DNA of 64,000 nt from Euphorbia lathyris (GCF_963576675.1 NC_088916.1:17026501-17090500), one strand, 5' to 3'; shown: positions 34,651 through 45,856, counted from the first letter of the stretch. Numbers and translations: made by a program. The notes: a model not told the origin generated them from the letters alone.

Positions 34651-35174
34651 CATCGAGAGAGGAAAAAAAAGTGATTTTTCCACCCCAAAACCTATGAAAG
34701 GGTAATTTCGTCCTTTGACGGGGCTAGGGGTGGGAAAATGGGGCTGAGTTTAACAACACCCTTCTTTTATTAGAATCTTTCTATAAAGTCTCACGGGTCA
34801 AAGGATAGGATATTTAATTTTTTTTAAGGAAGGGTATTTAATTTTAATTTTAGATATATTTGACTCAAATTTGTTTTGACTAAGTAGATTTGTTTAGTTT
34901 TTAGTTTTTATTTTAATAATATATTATTTAATCTTTAATTTTTATTTTATTCCATATTTTAATATCTTAAACAATTTAATTATACAAATATTTGAAAGAC
35001 TAAACTATTAAATAAAACAAAAATGAAAGACTAAATAATGTAATATTAAAATATAAGTATTAAACAGTAAATTTAAAACGGTAGCTGGAAGCTTCAGAAT
35101 TTAGAGCAATATTTAGATTTAGATTGGCTCCTCAGAATCCGTAGTGTGAAAGTGAGTTTGGTAAGATATGCATA

Positions 35175-36280
35175 AGAGATGTTGAGGATTAACTACTACT
35201 GGTCTATTTACCTGCAAAATTGCTTATTCGCTTGTTAGTGGAGTGGCGGATAACCAGCTGGATCGTAAATGGGAGAAGAGCTGGGCCATTAATGTTCCAC
35301 AAAGGTTACGTAGCTTTGCTTGGTTCTGTTTACATAATAAACTCTTGACTAATGCTGAAAGTGCTAGACGACATTTAACTACTGACGGGTTTTGCGCGAA
35401 ATGTCACGAGGATATTGAATCAGTGATTCATGTTTTGAGGGATTGCTCGTCTAGTTCTAGAGTGTGGCAGCAACTTCTTCCTCTTGATATTCATAATAAT
35501 TTTTTCAGGCAGCCTGCTAATTCTTGGTTTGAATGGGCTTTATTCAATAATGAGGCTAATGTGGTGAATTGAGAAGCTCTGTTTCTTGTAACCTGTTGGC
35601 TAATATGGAAATGGAGGAATTTATCCATTTTTGATAGGGGAAGAGGGATTCCCATTGATCAGGTTAGATGCATTGATGAAACTACTATTCAATTCATCTA
35701 TGGATGGAAGACTACATATACCATTCTTAAAGGCCAGAAAAGGGAAGTGCTGGTTGGTTGGAATAAACCAAATGGTGGTTGGTATAAGCTTAATACGGAA
35801 GGTTCTAGATCTGCTAATGGTGGTATAACAGCGGGGGGTGTTATCCGCGATAGCCTAGGGTCCTGGCTTGCGGGTTTTATGCACAACATGGGAAGAGGTG
35901 ACTCGTTTGAAACGGAAATTTGGAGGATTATGACTGGTATTGATTTAGCCAAAGTGTTTGGCATTAAATTACTCGAAGTTGAATATGATAATCAAGAGCT
36001 TATACGGGCAATTAACTCAAATTTATCCTTGATGGGAAGTAATCGAAATCTGTTACAGGGAATTAAAAGAGATGCTGTCTTTTTCGAGTCTATTATTTTT
36101 AAGCACGCCTTCAGGGAGCAGAACTGAGTGGCAGATAAGCTTGCGACGGAGGCGCATTGCTATCCTGTTAGAGTGATTAAATAGGAAACTATTCCTTCAG
36201 CTGTTATTAATCTTTTGCAAGAGGATTTGAGGAGTGTGTGTTTTGCTAGGATGGTTTGTTATAAAAATAAAATAAAATAT
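35175..36280 (+). pseudogene. 5'-truncated decayed LINE (zinc-binding RT tail and RNase H)
   Basis: 35190-35572 encodes the zf-RVT region that follows LINE reverse transcriptase: WEKSWAINVPQRLRSFAWF, LLTNAESARRHLTTDGFCAKC, IHVLRDCSSSSRVW. 35747-36127 encodes RNase H: GWNKPNGGWYKLNTEGS, AGGVIRDSLGSWLAGF, VEYDNQEL, FREQN. Both are interrupted by stops and frame changes (for example TGA at 36125-36127 and about 35570-35750 out of frame). The parts and their order match the full-length LINE at 50007-56685, so it is an older, degraded relative. No RT palm motif remains. Confidence 0.88.
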
Positions 36281-36808
36281 AGACACTAATAAATTATTTA
36301 GTCTAGATTTTATATCAATATTTAACACAATGTAACAATTGACGTGACAAGTGTTAAAGATCTTATAATATATGTTTTCAAGAACTAAAAAATGTGTTAG
36401 GTAAAAGTATATGGATTGATAACTTATTTACTCTTAATAAAGTTACAAATGGATGAATAAAATATATAAAACTTCTTTTATTTATCGAAAAACTTATTTG
36501 GAAAGTGTGACGTGACAGTCAGTCAAATCAATCTATTTCAATTTTTAACCAGATAGGGTAAAATCGATCTGTTTGGAAACATTAGGGTAAAATTTTATAA
36601 GTTCATAAGTTAAAAGGTAAATTTGCAATTCTCTCAAAACATATCCCCCAAAAGGTAAAACAAGGCTAAAAAGAAACTGTTAGATCCATTTTTTCAGTCA
36701 GGAAAGTTTGGGGTTTATGTATATGACTGAATCGATTATGGTTGGAAAAGAAGAAACCCTCGCTCTGATTTCGTTTTCCATATTTTGTTTGTGTGCGACT
36801 GCGTAACG
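36281..36808 (+). promoter_or_regulatory. Upstream region of the TFIIF small-subunit gene
   Basis: AT-rich, no ORF. 36290-36440 resembles a decayed relative of the GGGTAAATAATTTATTAG-type ends of the 6678-7432 element (TTAGTCTAGATTTTATAT, TGTGTTAGGTAAAAGTA). No clear TATA box was found near the ATG. Confidence 0.4.
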
Positions 36809-39673
36809 ATGAGCGAGTCCAACAATAACCATAGCAATGGCAACCGTAAGGGCATTGGGGGGATAGTGGAGACAACCAGAGCAGAAAAAGCTGTTTGGCT
36901 AATGAAATGCCCTGCTTTAGTTTCTCGCTCTTTCAAGAAAAATCCTTCTGCTGATGATTCTTCTCGTCCTGTTGCCAAAGTCATTCTCTCTATCGATCCT
37001 CTTAATTCCTCCGATGACAATTCTTCGCATCAGGTTCTTTTTCAGGATTCTTACTCTGCATCTCCATTATCTGTTTTCTAGGTTAAAACCTTGCTCGATT
37101 CTGCAATACTTTTGGCATTTTATCAGGGAAGTGTAAAATTGAACCTAAATTGGATGTGTAGTATTGCGCTATGTGGATTTTCTTCTTAAAAACGAGTGGA
37201 TTCTTGCCTTGTTTCTGATGCCTGATACTGTGGAAGTTTTATGAATTTCATTCTGTAATCCTTTTATCATTTTGTTAGTGCCGATTTTAAATCTGTTATA
37301 CTCTTCTGTTTTACTTTAAAACTAGTATAAAATGCCAGCATCAATTCTATTAATAAATTGTTTTAAAAAATGCTTTACTAATACATTATTATCAGCTATA
37401 TTCTATGTAGATTAAGTTTATTTTACTTTTTTTTATAGATAATGGATAAATGTGCTTGTTGCAACTATGCTTTTTGTGCTCCTGAACTTGACAAATTAGT
37501 TTATGATCCTTTATGTTTGAACATTTTCCTTCAGCCTTTTCTTTTTTTAAGAAATTTGATCTTTTATTGGATGGAGTCCAGACACGTCTACTAACGAGTA
37601 CATCGTGGCATGTAAATCTAAAACGAATGGACTTTGCATGCCAGATGAATTTATAGCTAGGTGTCATTGAAGTCTTATTATGCTTGATTTTTTTTTTTTG
37701 TATAGAAAGTTCTAAATAAGATTTGAATTGTTTTTTTTTTTTTGTGTCATTGAAAATTTTGCACAGAAAGGGAACTCATTTATTTTCATAAAGAAGTTAC
37801 AGAAGATGATTTTAATATAATAAATTTATCTTGTACTAGTAAATTCATCCTCATTTAGGTTTGTCATGCCTTAATTGAATAAGGCATAAATTTTTCATCA
37901 GATTGTTAAGTAGAGCTTCTTTACCAGGGGGCTCATATAGAAGAATGAGTTACAAACAAAGCTTAGGAATGAGTTCAAATTTTGTTTTATCATCCATGTA
38001 TGTATGATCTTATGGATTGTATAAATTATGTTCAGTTCACCATGGAATTGACTGACAATGAATCTGGGAATGCACCAAAATCTTATTCTATGGATATGAC
38101 TGAAGACTTCATCCCAATGTCTGTGTTTTCTGAATCATCATCTCAAGGTTAGTATGCATCTCTTTTATAGTGTCTTTTATTGGTATTCACTTCAAATTTG
38201 TTAATTATTTTATCTGGTTTGTTCTCCTTTTTGCTCTATAAAGCTGTGCATGTTTACTTATACATTCTTGCGTTTTTTTTTCATTTAAATGACACAATGT
38301 TGTTAAGTTTGGAACTGATGTTGTCCTTTTAGCATTATCAACTCCATGGAAAAAAAATAATTTCAGATCTTCAAATTCATAAACATTAATACAATAAGGA
38401 TTGATAAATTTTTCTAATTGATGTTATTTTTTATGAACTGGTCAGCTGGAACTTGGATATAAGCATTTGCACTAGTAACTAGCGAGCAAATGAATACCTA
38501 CCTAGTCTATATTATATATTACTTCTCCGTCATTGAGAGTATTCATGTGGGCATCGAATATTATGCTTGCGTATGTAACAATATCGAAATTACCATTACC
38601 TAAGACTAGATAAAAATTGTGCAAATTAAATTTGGCTTGAGTGAAAAAGGTGTCTAGTCATTTGGGTTAGATTTGTGTTCGATTCCTAGTGTAAACCAAC
38701 ATACTTCAATTAGAAAAGCTATCAACTACAGATGCCTCTGATCAGCATCCAATAGATTAATCGGATTTATCTAAAAGAAAAGTCCTTCAAATTCTTTTCC
38801 TTGTTTACTCTGTTTTTTCCTAGTTTCAAAGACATTTGGAATTTAAAGTCAAATAAAATGGGTAAATTCCATTGTTTTACAGGAAAGATTGCTGTGGAAG
38901 GAAAGATACTCTATAAATTTGACATGCGTCCTCACAATGAAAACCTTGAGAATTATGCAAAAATCTGCCGTGAAAGGACAAAGAAGTATATGACTAAGGG
39001 AAGACAAATACAGGTCTAATTATACTTTGTTTCCCCTTCACAGTTATTATTATTATGTATAATATAGTCTGTTAATTAGATCTTGTTTGTTCGATTGTAA
39101 ATAATTTCAGGTTATTGACAATGACAACGGAAGTCATATGAGACCAATGCCACTGATGATTGCTTCTGGATTCATTGTACTTACAGATAAATCCTCAGTG
39201 CACATTATTTTCCATGAATGAAATAATCTCTGTTGCACTTTGATTTTTACTACCAAACATACAACGAGAAAAGCTAACGTTTTTGAGATAGGATCATAAG
39301 AAGAAAACACCTGCCAAGGCAACTGATGTAAAAAGAACCAGAAGGGACCGTGGAGAGATGGAAGATATCATGTTTAAGCTCTTTGAAAGGCAACCGAACT
39401 GGACATTAAGGCAACTGATTCAAGAGACTGACCAACCCGAAGTATGTTATCTTCCTTTGTTCTTTACTTGCAAAAATTGCATTCAAATTTACAATTAGGT
39501 TAGGTACAAATAGTTGCATATATTGAAATGAATTTGTTAAAATGGTACAGCAATTTCTGAAAGATATTCTAAAAGAGCTGTGTGTGTACAACAACAAAGG
39601 AACAAATCAAGGATCATACGAGCTTAAGCCAGAGTACAAGAAATCATGTGAGGATCCACCTGCTTCTAAATAA
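36809..39673 (+). CDS. TFIIF small subunit (RAP30 / TFIIF-beta), six exons
   Basis: Subunit of the general transcription factor that escorts RNA polymerase II to the promoter. Exons: 36809-37033, 38036-38147, 38883-39013, 39111-39176, 39292-39441, 39551-39673. All are GT-AG and in frame, giving 268 residues, the usual size for plant TFIIF-beta. Recognisable parts are the N-terminal dimerisation region (VWLMKCPALVSRSF, then the AKVILSIDP strand, then FTMEL), the GKIAVEGKILYKFDMRP and ICRERTKKYM segment, and the C-terminal winged helix (VKRTRRDRGEMEDIMFKLF, QPNWTLRQLIQETDQPE, QFLKDILKELCVYN, NQGSYELKPEYK). The ATG at 36809 is the first in this frame. An upstream TTG in frame at 36785 is not needed. 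The peptide SGFI at the end of exon 4 varies from what I expect of relatives but keeps the frame. Confidence 0.95.
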
Positions 39674-40493
39674 CCATTCATTTTTTGCAGTTTTGATATA
39701 TGATCTTAGAGCAGCTACTAATGCTAATTTTGTTACTTCTTAGATACATATATATCTAGCTTTTTCACAGTATATCGTTTTCTTAATTCTCTGGGTTTTT
39801 AAGCTCTTAATCGATCTACCAACTTCAAAGTTCCTTGCATTTCTTTCCATATCATTACAATATGAAATTCATTGTGTTGTCACTGATGATGAATGGACAC
39901 AAATTTTTGTAACTGTGTTAGACTTAGTTGTTAACATTTTAACAAGTTTCTTTTTGTAACTGTGATTAACTTGTATGTGATAGACTTAGTTGTCAGCATT
40001 TTAACAAGTTTTTGTAACTGTCTTAATGTCACATTAAATATCTTAGACGTAATTGATGTTTAGAAGGTCCGATGTGATTGTTAAATAACAGTCTTTACAA
40101 AATTTCGGCAACGCAGGGTTAAAATTGATCTTATTTAGAAATGTTAGGGTTAAATTTGAACAATTTCGTATGTTAAGGCTAAATATGCACTTCACTAAAA
40201 ACGTTAGAGGTTAAATTTGACTCTTATTTCTATATTTTAATTTGTCCAAATCTTCTCATGTATTACCACATGAATTTAGGAGCTTTTGTTTGGAAGGAGG
40301 TTAATGGAGTTAAATGAGAGTAATGAAATGTAAAATGTGCTATTGATATTGTTTGGGAATTTTTTTGTTTGTTACCAAGAGTAAATGAAGATTAGTGAAA
40401 GTTAAACATTTTACTTCCTTTAAAACTCTGTTAATTTTTTACTTTTATTTCTATCATTTTCATTTCCTTCCCATTACCTCATTTAATTCATTT

Positions 40494-40618
40494 ACATTAA
40501 CCTCCAAATTAATAGAATTAATGAGACACTTTGTAAGTTTACCTTATTTAACTCACTTACATTAACCTTCAAATTAATAGAATTAATGAGACACTTGGTA
40601 AGTTTAGAAATTAATCAG
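40494..40618 (+). repeat. Tandem duplication of about 62 bp
   Basis: Two adjacent copies share CAAATTAATAGAATTAATGA, then GACACTT(T/G)GTAAGTTTA. It lies at the right edge of the possible MITE at 40280-40512. Confidence 0.7.
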
Positions 40619-40623
40619 TTTTT

Positions 40624-41033
40624 TTAAGAGTAAGATAAGAGAGGTTGTAATGTATATAAACACAACATATATCAATTTGTGAGGGCCGTTCTAGCTATAT
40701 ACGAAATTCCTGATTAATAATAAGATAGATTAAGAATAAGATAAAGAAATTTTTTTGTGAACTACATACATTTATGGATATGGAATCAGTTACTATTTCT
40801 CAATCGTGCAAAAGAGATAAAAAAAACTAGCTATATTATGTGATTTGTTGTATCTAAAATAGAGTATTTTAGTAGGCAAGTAAAAAAACGATGGTTGAAT
40901 CAAAATAATTCCTTTTAAAGTTTTCTTTCTTTCAGGGGGTAATATGAATGTTCTATCATGTTCCATCAACACCCTAAAAGGGTTATATGAGATAAGAGAG
41001 GTTGTAATGTATATAAACACAACATATATAATA
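40624..41033 (+). repeat. Direct repeats of about 45 bp flanking 320 bp
   Basis: GATAAGAGAGGTTGTAATGT followed by ATATAAACACAACATATAT occurs at about 40626-40669 and again at 40989-41031. It could be a duplication or the terminal direct repeats of a very small element. The enclosed DNA has no ORF of note. Confidence 0.6.
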
Positions 41034-41098
41034 ATATATATGAGCAAATGAGAATGATTGATGTACAAGTGAGGTATTTGGATTAGGATAGACCCGAA

Positions 41099-42483
41099 CT
41101 ACAGAAAAGTTCCCCCAGCCCCAGCCCCTCCTCCAAATCCAAATCCACTCGATGTCTTCATAGTGTTAAAGGCTGGTTCCCTTTTGCTCTGATAAATTCA
41201 TCCCACACACAAATAAAGTCAAGTTTAAGTTTAGGGATTAATAAGAAATTAGATTAATAAGACATTTAAATTAACAAGACATCTTCAAAGTTTAGAGACC
41301 AACTAGAATCCATATCATGTATGGAGTCAATCAGGCCCGTAAATGAGGATATGCAAGGTGTCAAATTGCACATATCCTCCAGATTGGGAGGACTTTCTTT
41401 TTTGGTTTAATAAAATTGCTCAAAAACTATGCTTTGGTAAATCTCAAAAAGTCAGAAGTTCGTCTGAAATATTTACTCTTTAGCTTTTGTTAGATTAACT
41501 TCTCTTCTAAAACAAAAAATTTCTTCTCTGATTAGATTAAAATTGTATATATATTTTAAAAATATATTAAGAGTGTAATTTTTATATGGCAAAAAGCATT
41601 ATAATGTTCTTATCTTTCATGATATTTTATTTAGATACATTAAATCCTTAATCTTTTATTTTTTGGTCACGTTATATTTTTGATGATAAAAAAAAATCAT
41701 TTGACCATAAAACACGATTAATATAGCGTTTTCTATTTCCCTTGCGTTTGAAATTTACATTTTTTATAATTTGAAAGCAGTTTTTGATATGTGTAATGCG
41801 ACTATAGAAAACAGTTAAAACGTTAAATCAAATTGTAAAAAGTATGATTTCAAACACAAATAAAATGAATATAACACGTTAAACTAGATGTTCACAGCTA
41901 AGCAATGACTTAATGAGACAAAAAATAAATGATGAAAGATCTTATGAACCAAAAAAATGAAAGATATGTTTTTTACCTTTTTATACTTAGCAAAGCCTAA
42001 AAATGTTTAAAACTGTCCGAATAAAAAAATTACCTTAATTTTGTCTCTCAAGTTGTGAAGCAAGGTGAAATTATCAAGAAACACATCATGATGATGATGA
42101 ATTCTATTCCCATAACAATCGCAACAAAGATCATAAGTATTTACAGAATGATTGAAACAGTGAACACAAGTGAAATAAGCTCCATCTAGAAAATCATTGC
42201 ATCCATTGCACCAGTAAACTCTTTCAGTCTTCAACAAGTATTCCAATGTTATAAACTCCTTGAAATCCAAAATTCCATTTCCATCTTTATCAAGCTTCTT
42301 GAAGAATTTTGAAGAACAAATTGATTTAAACTTGTTCTTATTAACATATTTCTCATATTCTTCAAAACTTATCTTTCCATCTCCATCTTTGTCTATACTT
42401 TTGAAAACATCACTTGTTGATTGTTTCTGCTTCTCTGATAATTTTGTGTAATAAGCTCTTGCTGTTTTTGATATCTCCTCCAT
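41099..42483 (-). CDS. EF-hand protein with cysteine/histidine zinc-binding domain, two exons
   Basis: Exon 1 is 42483-42034 (150 codons). It ends AAG before a GTAATT donor, and the frame otherwise runs only eight codons further. Exon 2 is 41188-41099, preceded by TTTATCAG, and joins in phase to give 179 residues. Two canonical EF-hand loops lie at residues 31-42 (DKDGDGKISFEE) and 65-76 (DKDGNGILDFKE); all calcium ligands are present. Residues 92-132 hold C-X2-C, C-X2-C and DLCCDC followed by four histidines, resembling a C1-like or ZZ zinc finger. The tail encoded by exon 2 is glycine-rich (SGFGFGGGAGAGG). Probably a soluble calcium sensor; partner and pathway are unknown. Exon 2 is my inference from splice signals, phase and the low-complexity but open frame. 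Confidence 0.85.
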
Positions 42484-42959
42484 TGAAATTTGAGATATTC
42501 AATATTGTAAACATTATATATATATATATATTATTATATATATTTGACTTTATCCATACTTTGAAAACATCAATTGTTGATTATTTCCGTTTCTCTATCA
42601 TTGTCATTGAATGCATTTTATTTTATCCTATGTTTTACATAGTTGACTTTTTAGTAACAAATTTGATTCTAACGTTTTGGATGTGAAGGATAAATTTAGT
42701 TCTAATATATTCTAATGTTATTAGGTAAGATCAATTATATAATAAAAAATTTTGAAAAATTCTAATTTTACTTTTATTTAACTGTTACGTACATTAGAAT
42801 TAAATCTGCACTTTTTAAAAAGCTTTAGGTGAAATTTGATTATTATCTTTTGATTTTATCTATTTCCAAAACAAATAATTAATAATTAAATTACTTTTAA
42901 AGCTAATTAGGTCAAAACTTTATATTATTATCTTAAGCTAGCTTTGAGTACAAGTATGG
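42484..42959 (-). promoter_or_regulatory. Upstream region of the EF-hand gene
   Basis: AT-rich with a (TA)n tract at about 42517-42540, directly upstream of the gene on the minus strand, which may supply TATA function. Nothing else is recognisable. Confidence 0.4.
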
Positions 42960-43484
42960 ACAAAATAAAGGTAAATTATAAAACTAGGCCAAATGGAAGG
43001 TCCATTTACATATTTAATCCATTTACTCAACCTACTACATATCTAGACTGTTTTTGTGTGACTTTCCCATAATACCCTCAACCTTCCCACTTCCCCTCCG
43101 CGAATGGTTTCTCTCCCCTCTTCTTCTTGGGTGCGCGAAACGGCTGTTGGCTCCTCCATTAATGATTCGAAGACTTTTGTTCTTCCTATCTTCCTTTAAA
43201 TTGCACAAAATCTGCACCATTTCTACAAATCACCATGTATTTCTCTTTTTCATGTCTTCATCTCTTGATTCTGCAACTTCGTAATCCTACAAAACGAAGC
43301 CATGGTTCTTCATCTTCCTGTTCATGCTCGTTACTTGGTTTCTTTCTTCTTGTGACCAACGAAGAAATGACGATTCTACGTTATTTTCATCGTTTTCCCC
43401 AGTTTATCATATTATTTTCGTCGAAAAATGTAAGTATATACAGTTTTTTCTGCGTTTTTCCTTAAATTTACTTAGCATATGCCG

Positions 43485-43730
43485 TTTTCGCAAAGTCTGC
43501 CGGGAGAAATTTATCGATTTAACTTCGCGAAACGATGATTACGTGAAGTTTGCGAGGTAATTCGGTAAATTTCTCTCGCAGACTCCGTGAAATCATCGTT
43601 TCGCGAAGTCAGAGCGTCACATTTCTCCTCGCAGACGTCGCGAAATCAATGTTTCGCTAAGTAAAATCACCCTATTCCTTGCACATTTATGTTCGCATAC
43701 TTAGCGAATCCTCGTTTCGCGAAGCCAAAT
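43485..43730. repeat. TTCGCGAA-like repeat cluster, left
   Basis: Four or five units of about 50 bp contain a near-palindrome such as TTCGCGAAACGATGATT or ATCGTTTCGCGAAGTC, in both orientations, separated by CTCGCAGAC-type spacers. A second, more scattered cluster lies at about 44150-44310 (CTTCGCGAA, CTTCGCATA repeats). Confidence 0.8.
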
Positions 43731-43859
43731 CTTCCTCTGTTTCTGACTAACACGAATAAATTTCTTTGAAGGTGGTTGAACATATAATATTCATTCCTGG
43801 AAACCAGCGTGCTGGGGTGCCATGAGAGACATCCATTCCAAAAGGTCTGGACTTCCAAC

Positions 43860-44105
43860 CATCGGTGGTGAATAACAGCTTACACCGTGGGACACATCCA
43901 TCCCTCAGTGGTGAATAGGAGCCTATGTATCATGAGACATCCGTCCATCGGTGGTGAATAAGAGTCTATGTATAATGAAGTGATTTGTTAGGAGTTTATT
44001 GGAGCAATCTTCTTCTGTACCATGAGACACATCCATCCATCGGTAGTAAATAGGAGTCTATGTATTATGAAGTGATTTGTTAGGAGTTTATTGTGACAAT
44101 CTTGT
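43860..44105 (+). repeat. Tandem repeat of about 90 bp in the 42969-44454 element
   Basis: About two and a half copies contain GAGACA(CA)TCC, CATCGGTGGTGAATA, GAGTCTATGTAT and GAAGTGATTTGTTAGGAGTT. Its origin is unknown; it could be captured host DNA later duplicated. Confidence 0.75.
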
Positions 44106-44540
44106 TATAAATTTTGATAATGTGATGATTTTAATGTTATATACCACTTCGCGAATTGGCTTAAAAACACATCCAGGCTTCGCATATACTAAGTAAACTC
44201 ATCAAGTAAACCAAACATTAGTTTCGCATACTTCGCATATGCTAATTAAATTTATCAAGCAAACCAAACATTAGCTTCGCATACTTCGTATATAATCGAA
44301 TCTGCGAAGTCAGATGGGAGAAAGAGAGACGCGCGTAAATATTGAGGGTATTATGGGAAAGTGACACAAAAACAGTCTAGATACGTAGTAGGTTGAGTAA
44401 ATGTGTTAAATATGTAAATGAGCCTCCCATTTGGCCTAGTTTTGTAATTTACCCACAAAATAATGACTTGTTCGAATTCAATTGTCCTTTTCGCTATCAT
44501 AAGAGATGCAAAGACCCTGAATTTAAAAGTTCATTTTTTT

Positions 44541-45181
44541 GGGTTAATACACATATTTGCCACTGTATTATCACAGATATACCCTTACATTAAATAAATC
44601 CATAAAAATATCCTCGATTTTTAAAAAAATTAGCAATTATACCCTAATCTAACAGTTAATCTATGTGGCATAAACGACGTTTAATCTTATGATTAGGTGA
44701 CCAATTAGCTATTGACATATCATTAATATAAAATTAAACATATAAATTATGTGGAAATTAAGGGCAAGAGCAACTAAGCTGGAGAAGAGGAAGGAGCTAA
44801 AGGAGTAGACATGGGCAGCAATAGATCAAAACAAAAGCTGCAAATTTTTAAGACGTGAGCAGCAGTAGATCAAAATAGAAGATTTAATTCCAGTAGATTA
44901 GTGGAGGATCCTATGATATTTGTTTAAGATTGAGGATTTTTTTTGGTAAAGAAGATCCAAACTTTTCCAGATTCTACCGCCATTGGTCTCTCCTTGTAGT
45001 GAAGAAGGCAATGTTGAGGAAGATGATGTGGCATGCCGTTTATGCCATGTGGATAGTCCGTTAGATTAGGGTATATTTGTTTGTTTTTTTAAAAATTCGA
45101 GGATATTTTTGTGGATTTATTTGATGTAAGGGTATATCCGTTTATCCGTGATAATACATGGACAAATATTTGTATTAACCC
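44541..45181. mobile_element. Short TIR element (MITE/Mutator-like) of 641 bp
   Basis: About 140-bp imperfect TIRs: GGGTTAATACACATATTTG at the left and GGGTTAATACAAATATTTG at the right (minus strand). They continue with TGTATTATCAC, ATACCCTTACAT, AATAAATCCA, AAAATATCCTCGA, ATACCCTAATCTAAC and GGCATAAACG in both arms. Flanking DNA is poly-T on both sides, so the duplication length is ambiguous. Non-coding. Confidence 0.8.
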
Positions 45182-45399
45182 TTTTTTATTACAAAATATC
45201 TAATTAATTTTTTTTATTAAGAAATATGTAAAGTCTAAATGTTTAAGAGTCTTAAGACACCAATTTATTATTATTATTATTATTATATGATATTTAATTA
45301 AATTATTTTTATTATGTCAAAAATAAATTAAAGTATTTTGGTATTTAATTTTATAGAAACATTATTGTTATAAGAAAGGTTTTTTATTTGAGTCTGAAT

Positions 45400-45720
45400 T
45401 ATATAGTCTTCCAAACTCTACCCAAAAGTCTAGCTTTCTGATGTGGGATTGAATAAACTAATATATATTTTCTTTTCCACTTCTCCCCTCTAGGCTACTA
45501 ATGTGTGATTTGCCAAAATGCCAAAAGAGTAATTTTTCTACAATCTCCACCTTGGCGATCTTCAAAGAGTGGCAGTATCGGACTCTCCAAACACGGAGAC
45601 TTCACACCCGATATGGCAAAAATATTCCCCCATGTCCAACTTTTTAAAAAGGAAAAAAAAACCAAGAGGTTATCCCTCTCGTGTAAGAAGCCAAGCAAAA
45701 TTTACCTTCTATATGCTTAA
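45400..45720 (-). mobile_element. LTR-retroelement remnant (LTR end and polypurine tract)
   Basis: AATTTTTCTACA at 45530-45541 followed by ATCTCCACCTTGG looks like the end of an LTR and the complement of a purine tract, the same arrangement as ACCAACA then GTCTCCCACTTGG in the copia element at 23102. No second LTR or pol sequence is present nearby, so this is a fragment at best. Confidence 0.4.
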
Positions 45721-45856
45721 AAATGACACATCTACATTTGTAAATATTCATAAAGTTAATCTTCAAAATAGTCTTTCTTAAACAAATATGATTAGGCTGA
45801 GAAATAATTGGATTATAATTTTTTTTGTTTTATCATGTTTAAATTTTATTCATGTT

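Larger units (their letters stand above)
31332..34761. mobile_element. TIR-bounded element carrying a plant-mobile-domain gene
   Basis: The left end (31332-31395) and inverted right end (34700-34761) match imperfectly over about 60 bp: GGGTTACTAAACC against GGGTGTTGTTAAAC, then CCCACCTCTAGCCCC against CCCACCCCTAGCCCC, then GAAATACCCTTT against GAAATTACCCTTT. The left end is close to the TIR core of the 18398-30140 element (ATTACTAAACTAGCAC). Flanks share TTCTTT but no clean 9-bp duplication, so the insertion looks old or an end is off by a base or two. The element encloses the whole PMD gene and two hairpin-rich repeat clusters. Confidence 0.65.
39674..41098. other. Intergenic AT-rich DNA between convergent genes
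   Basis: No gene seen. It contains the 3' UTR of TFIIF-beta and a ~60-bp direct repeat near 39915 and 39978 (GACTTAGTTGT, ATTTTAACAAGTTT). A weak foldback of about 230 bp lies at 40280-40512 (GGAGGTTAATG at the left, CATTAACCTCC at the right), possibly a MITE. Further duplications are listed separately. Confidence 0.45.
42969..44454. mobile_element. Mutator-like element with 112-bp TIRs and 9-bp TSD
   Basis: The left TIR (42969-43082) and inverted right TIR (44342-44454) match at most positions: GGTAAATTA(T/C)AAAACTAGG, then CATTTACATATTTAA, ACTCAACCTACTAC, ATCTAGACTGTTTTTGTGT, CCCATAATACCCTCAA. The flanks are a perfect 9-bp duplication ACAAAATAA (42960-42968 and 44455-44463). The interior has no convincing ORF but has clusters of TTCGCGAA-like repeats near both sides and a ~90-bp tandem repeat in the middle. 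The TIR core resembles that of 18398-30140. Confidence 0.88.

Noticed and set aside
34762..35174. Possible gene between the PMD element and the LINE remnant
   Set aside because: AT-rich, no frame longer than chance, no splice-supported exon.
42034..42483. EF-hand gene as a single-exon gene ending at 42007
   Set aside because: The last eight codons run through a strong splice donor; a downstream exon in correct phase gives a better end, though only a transcript would settle it.
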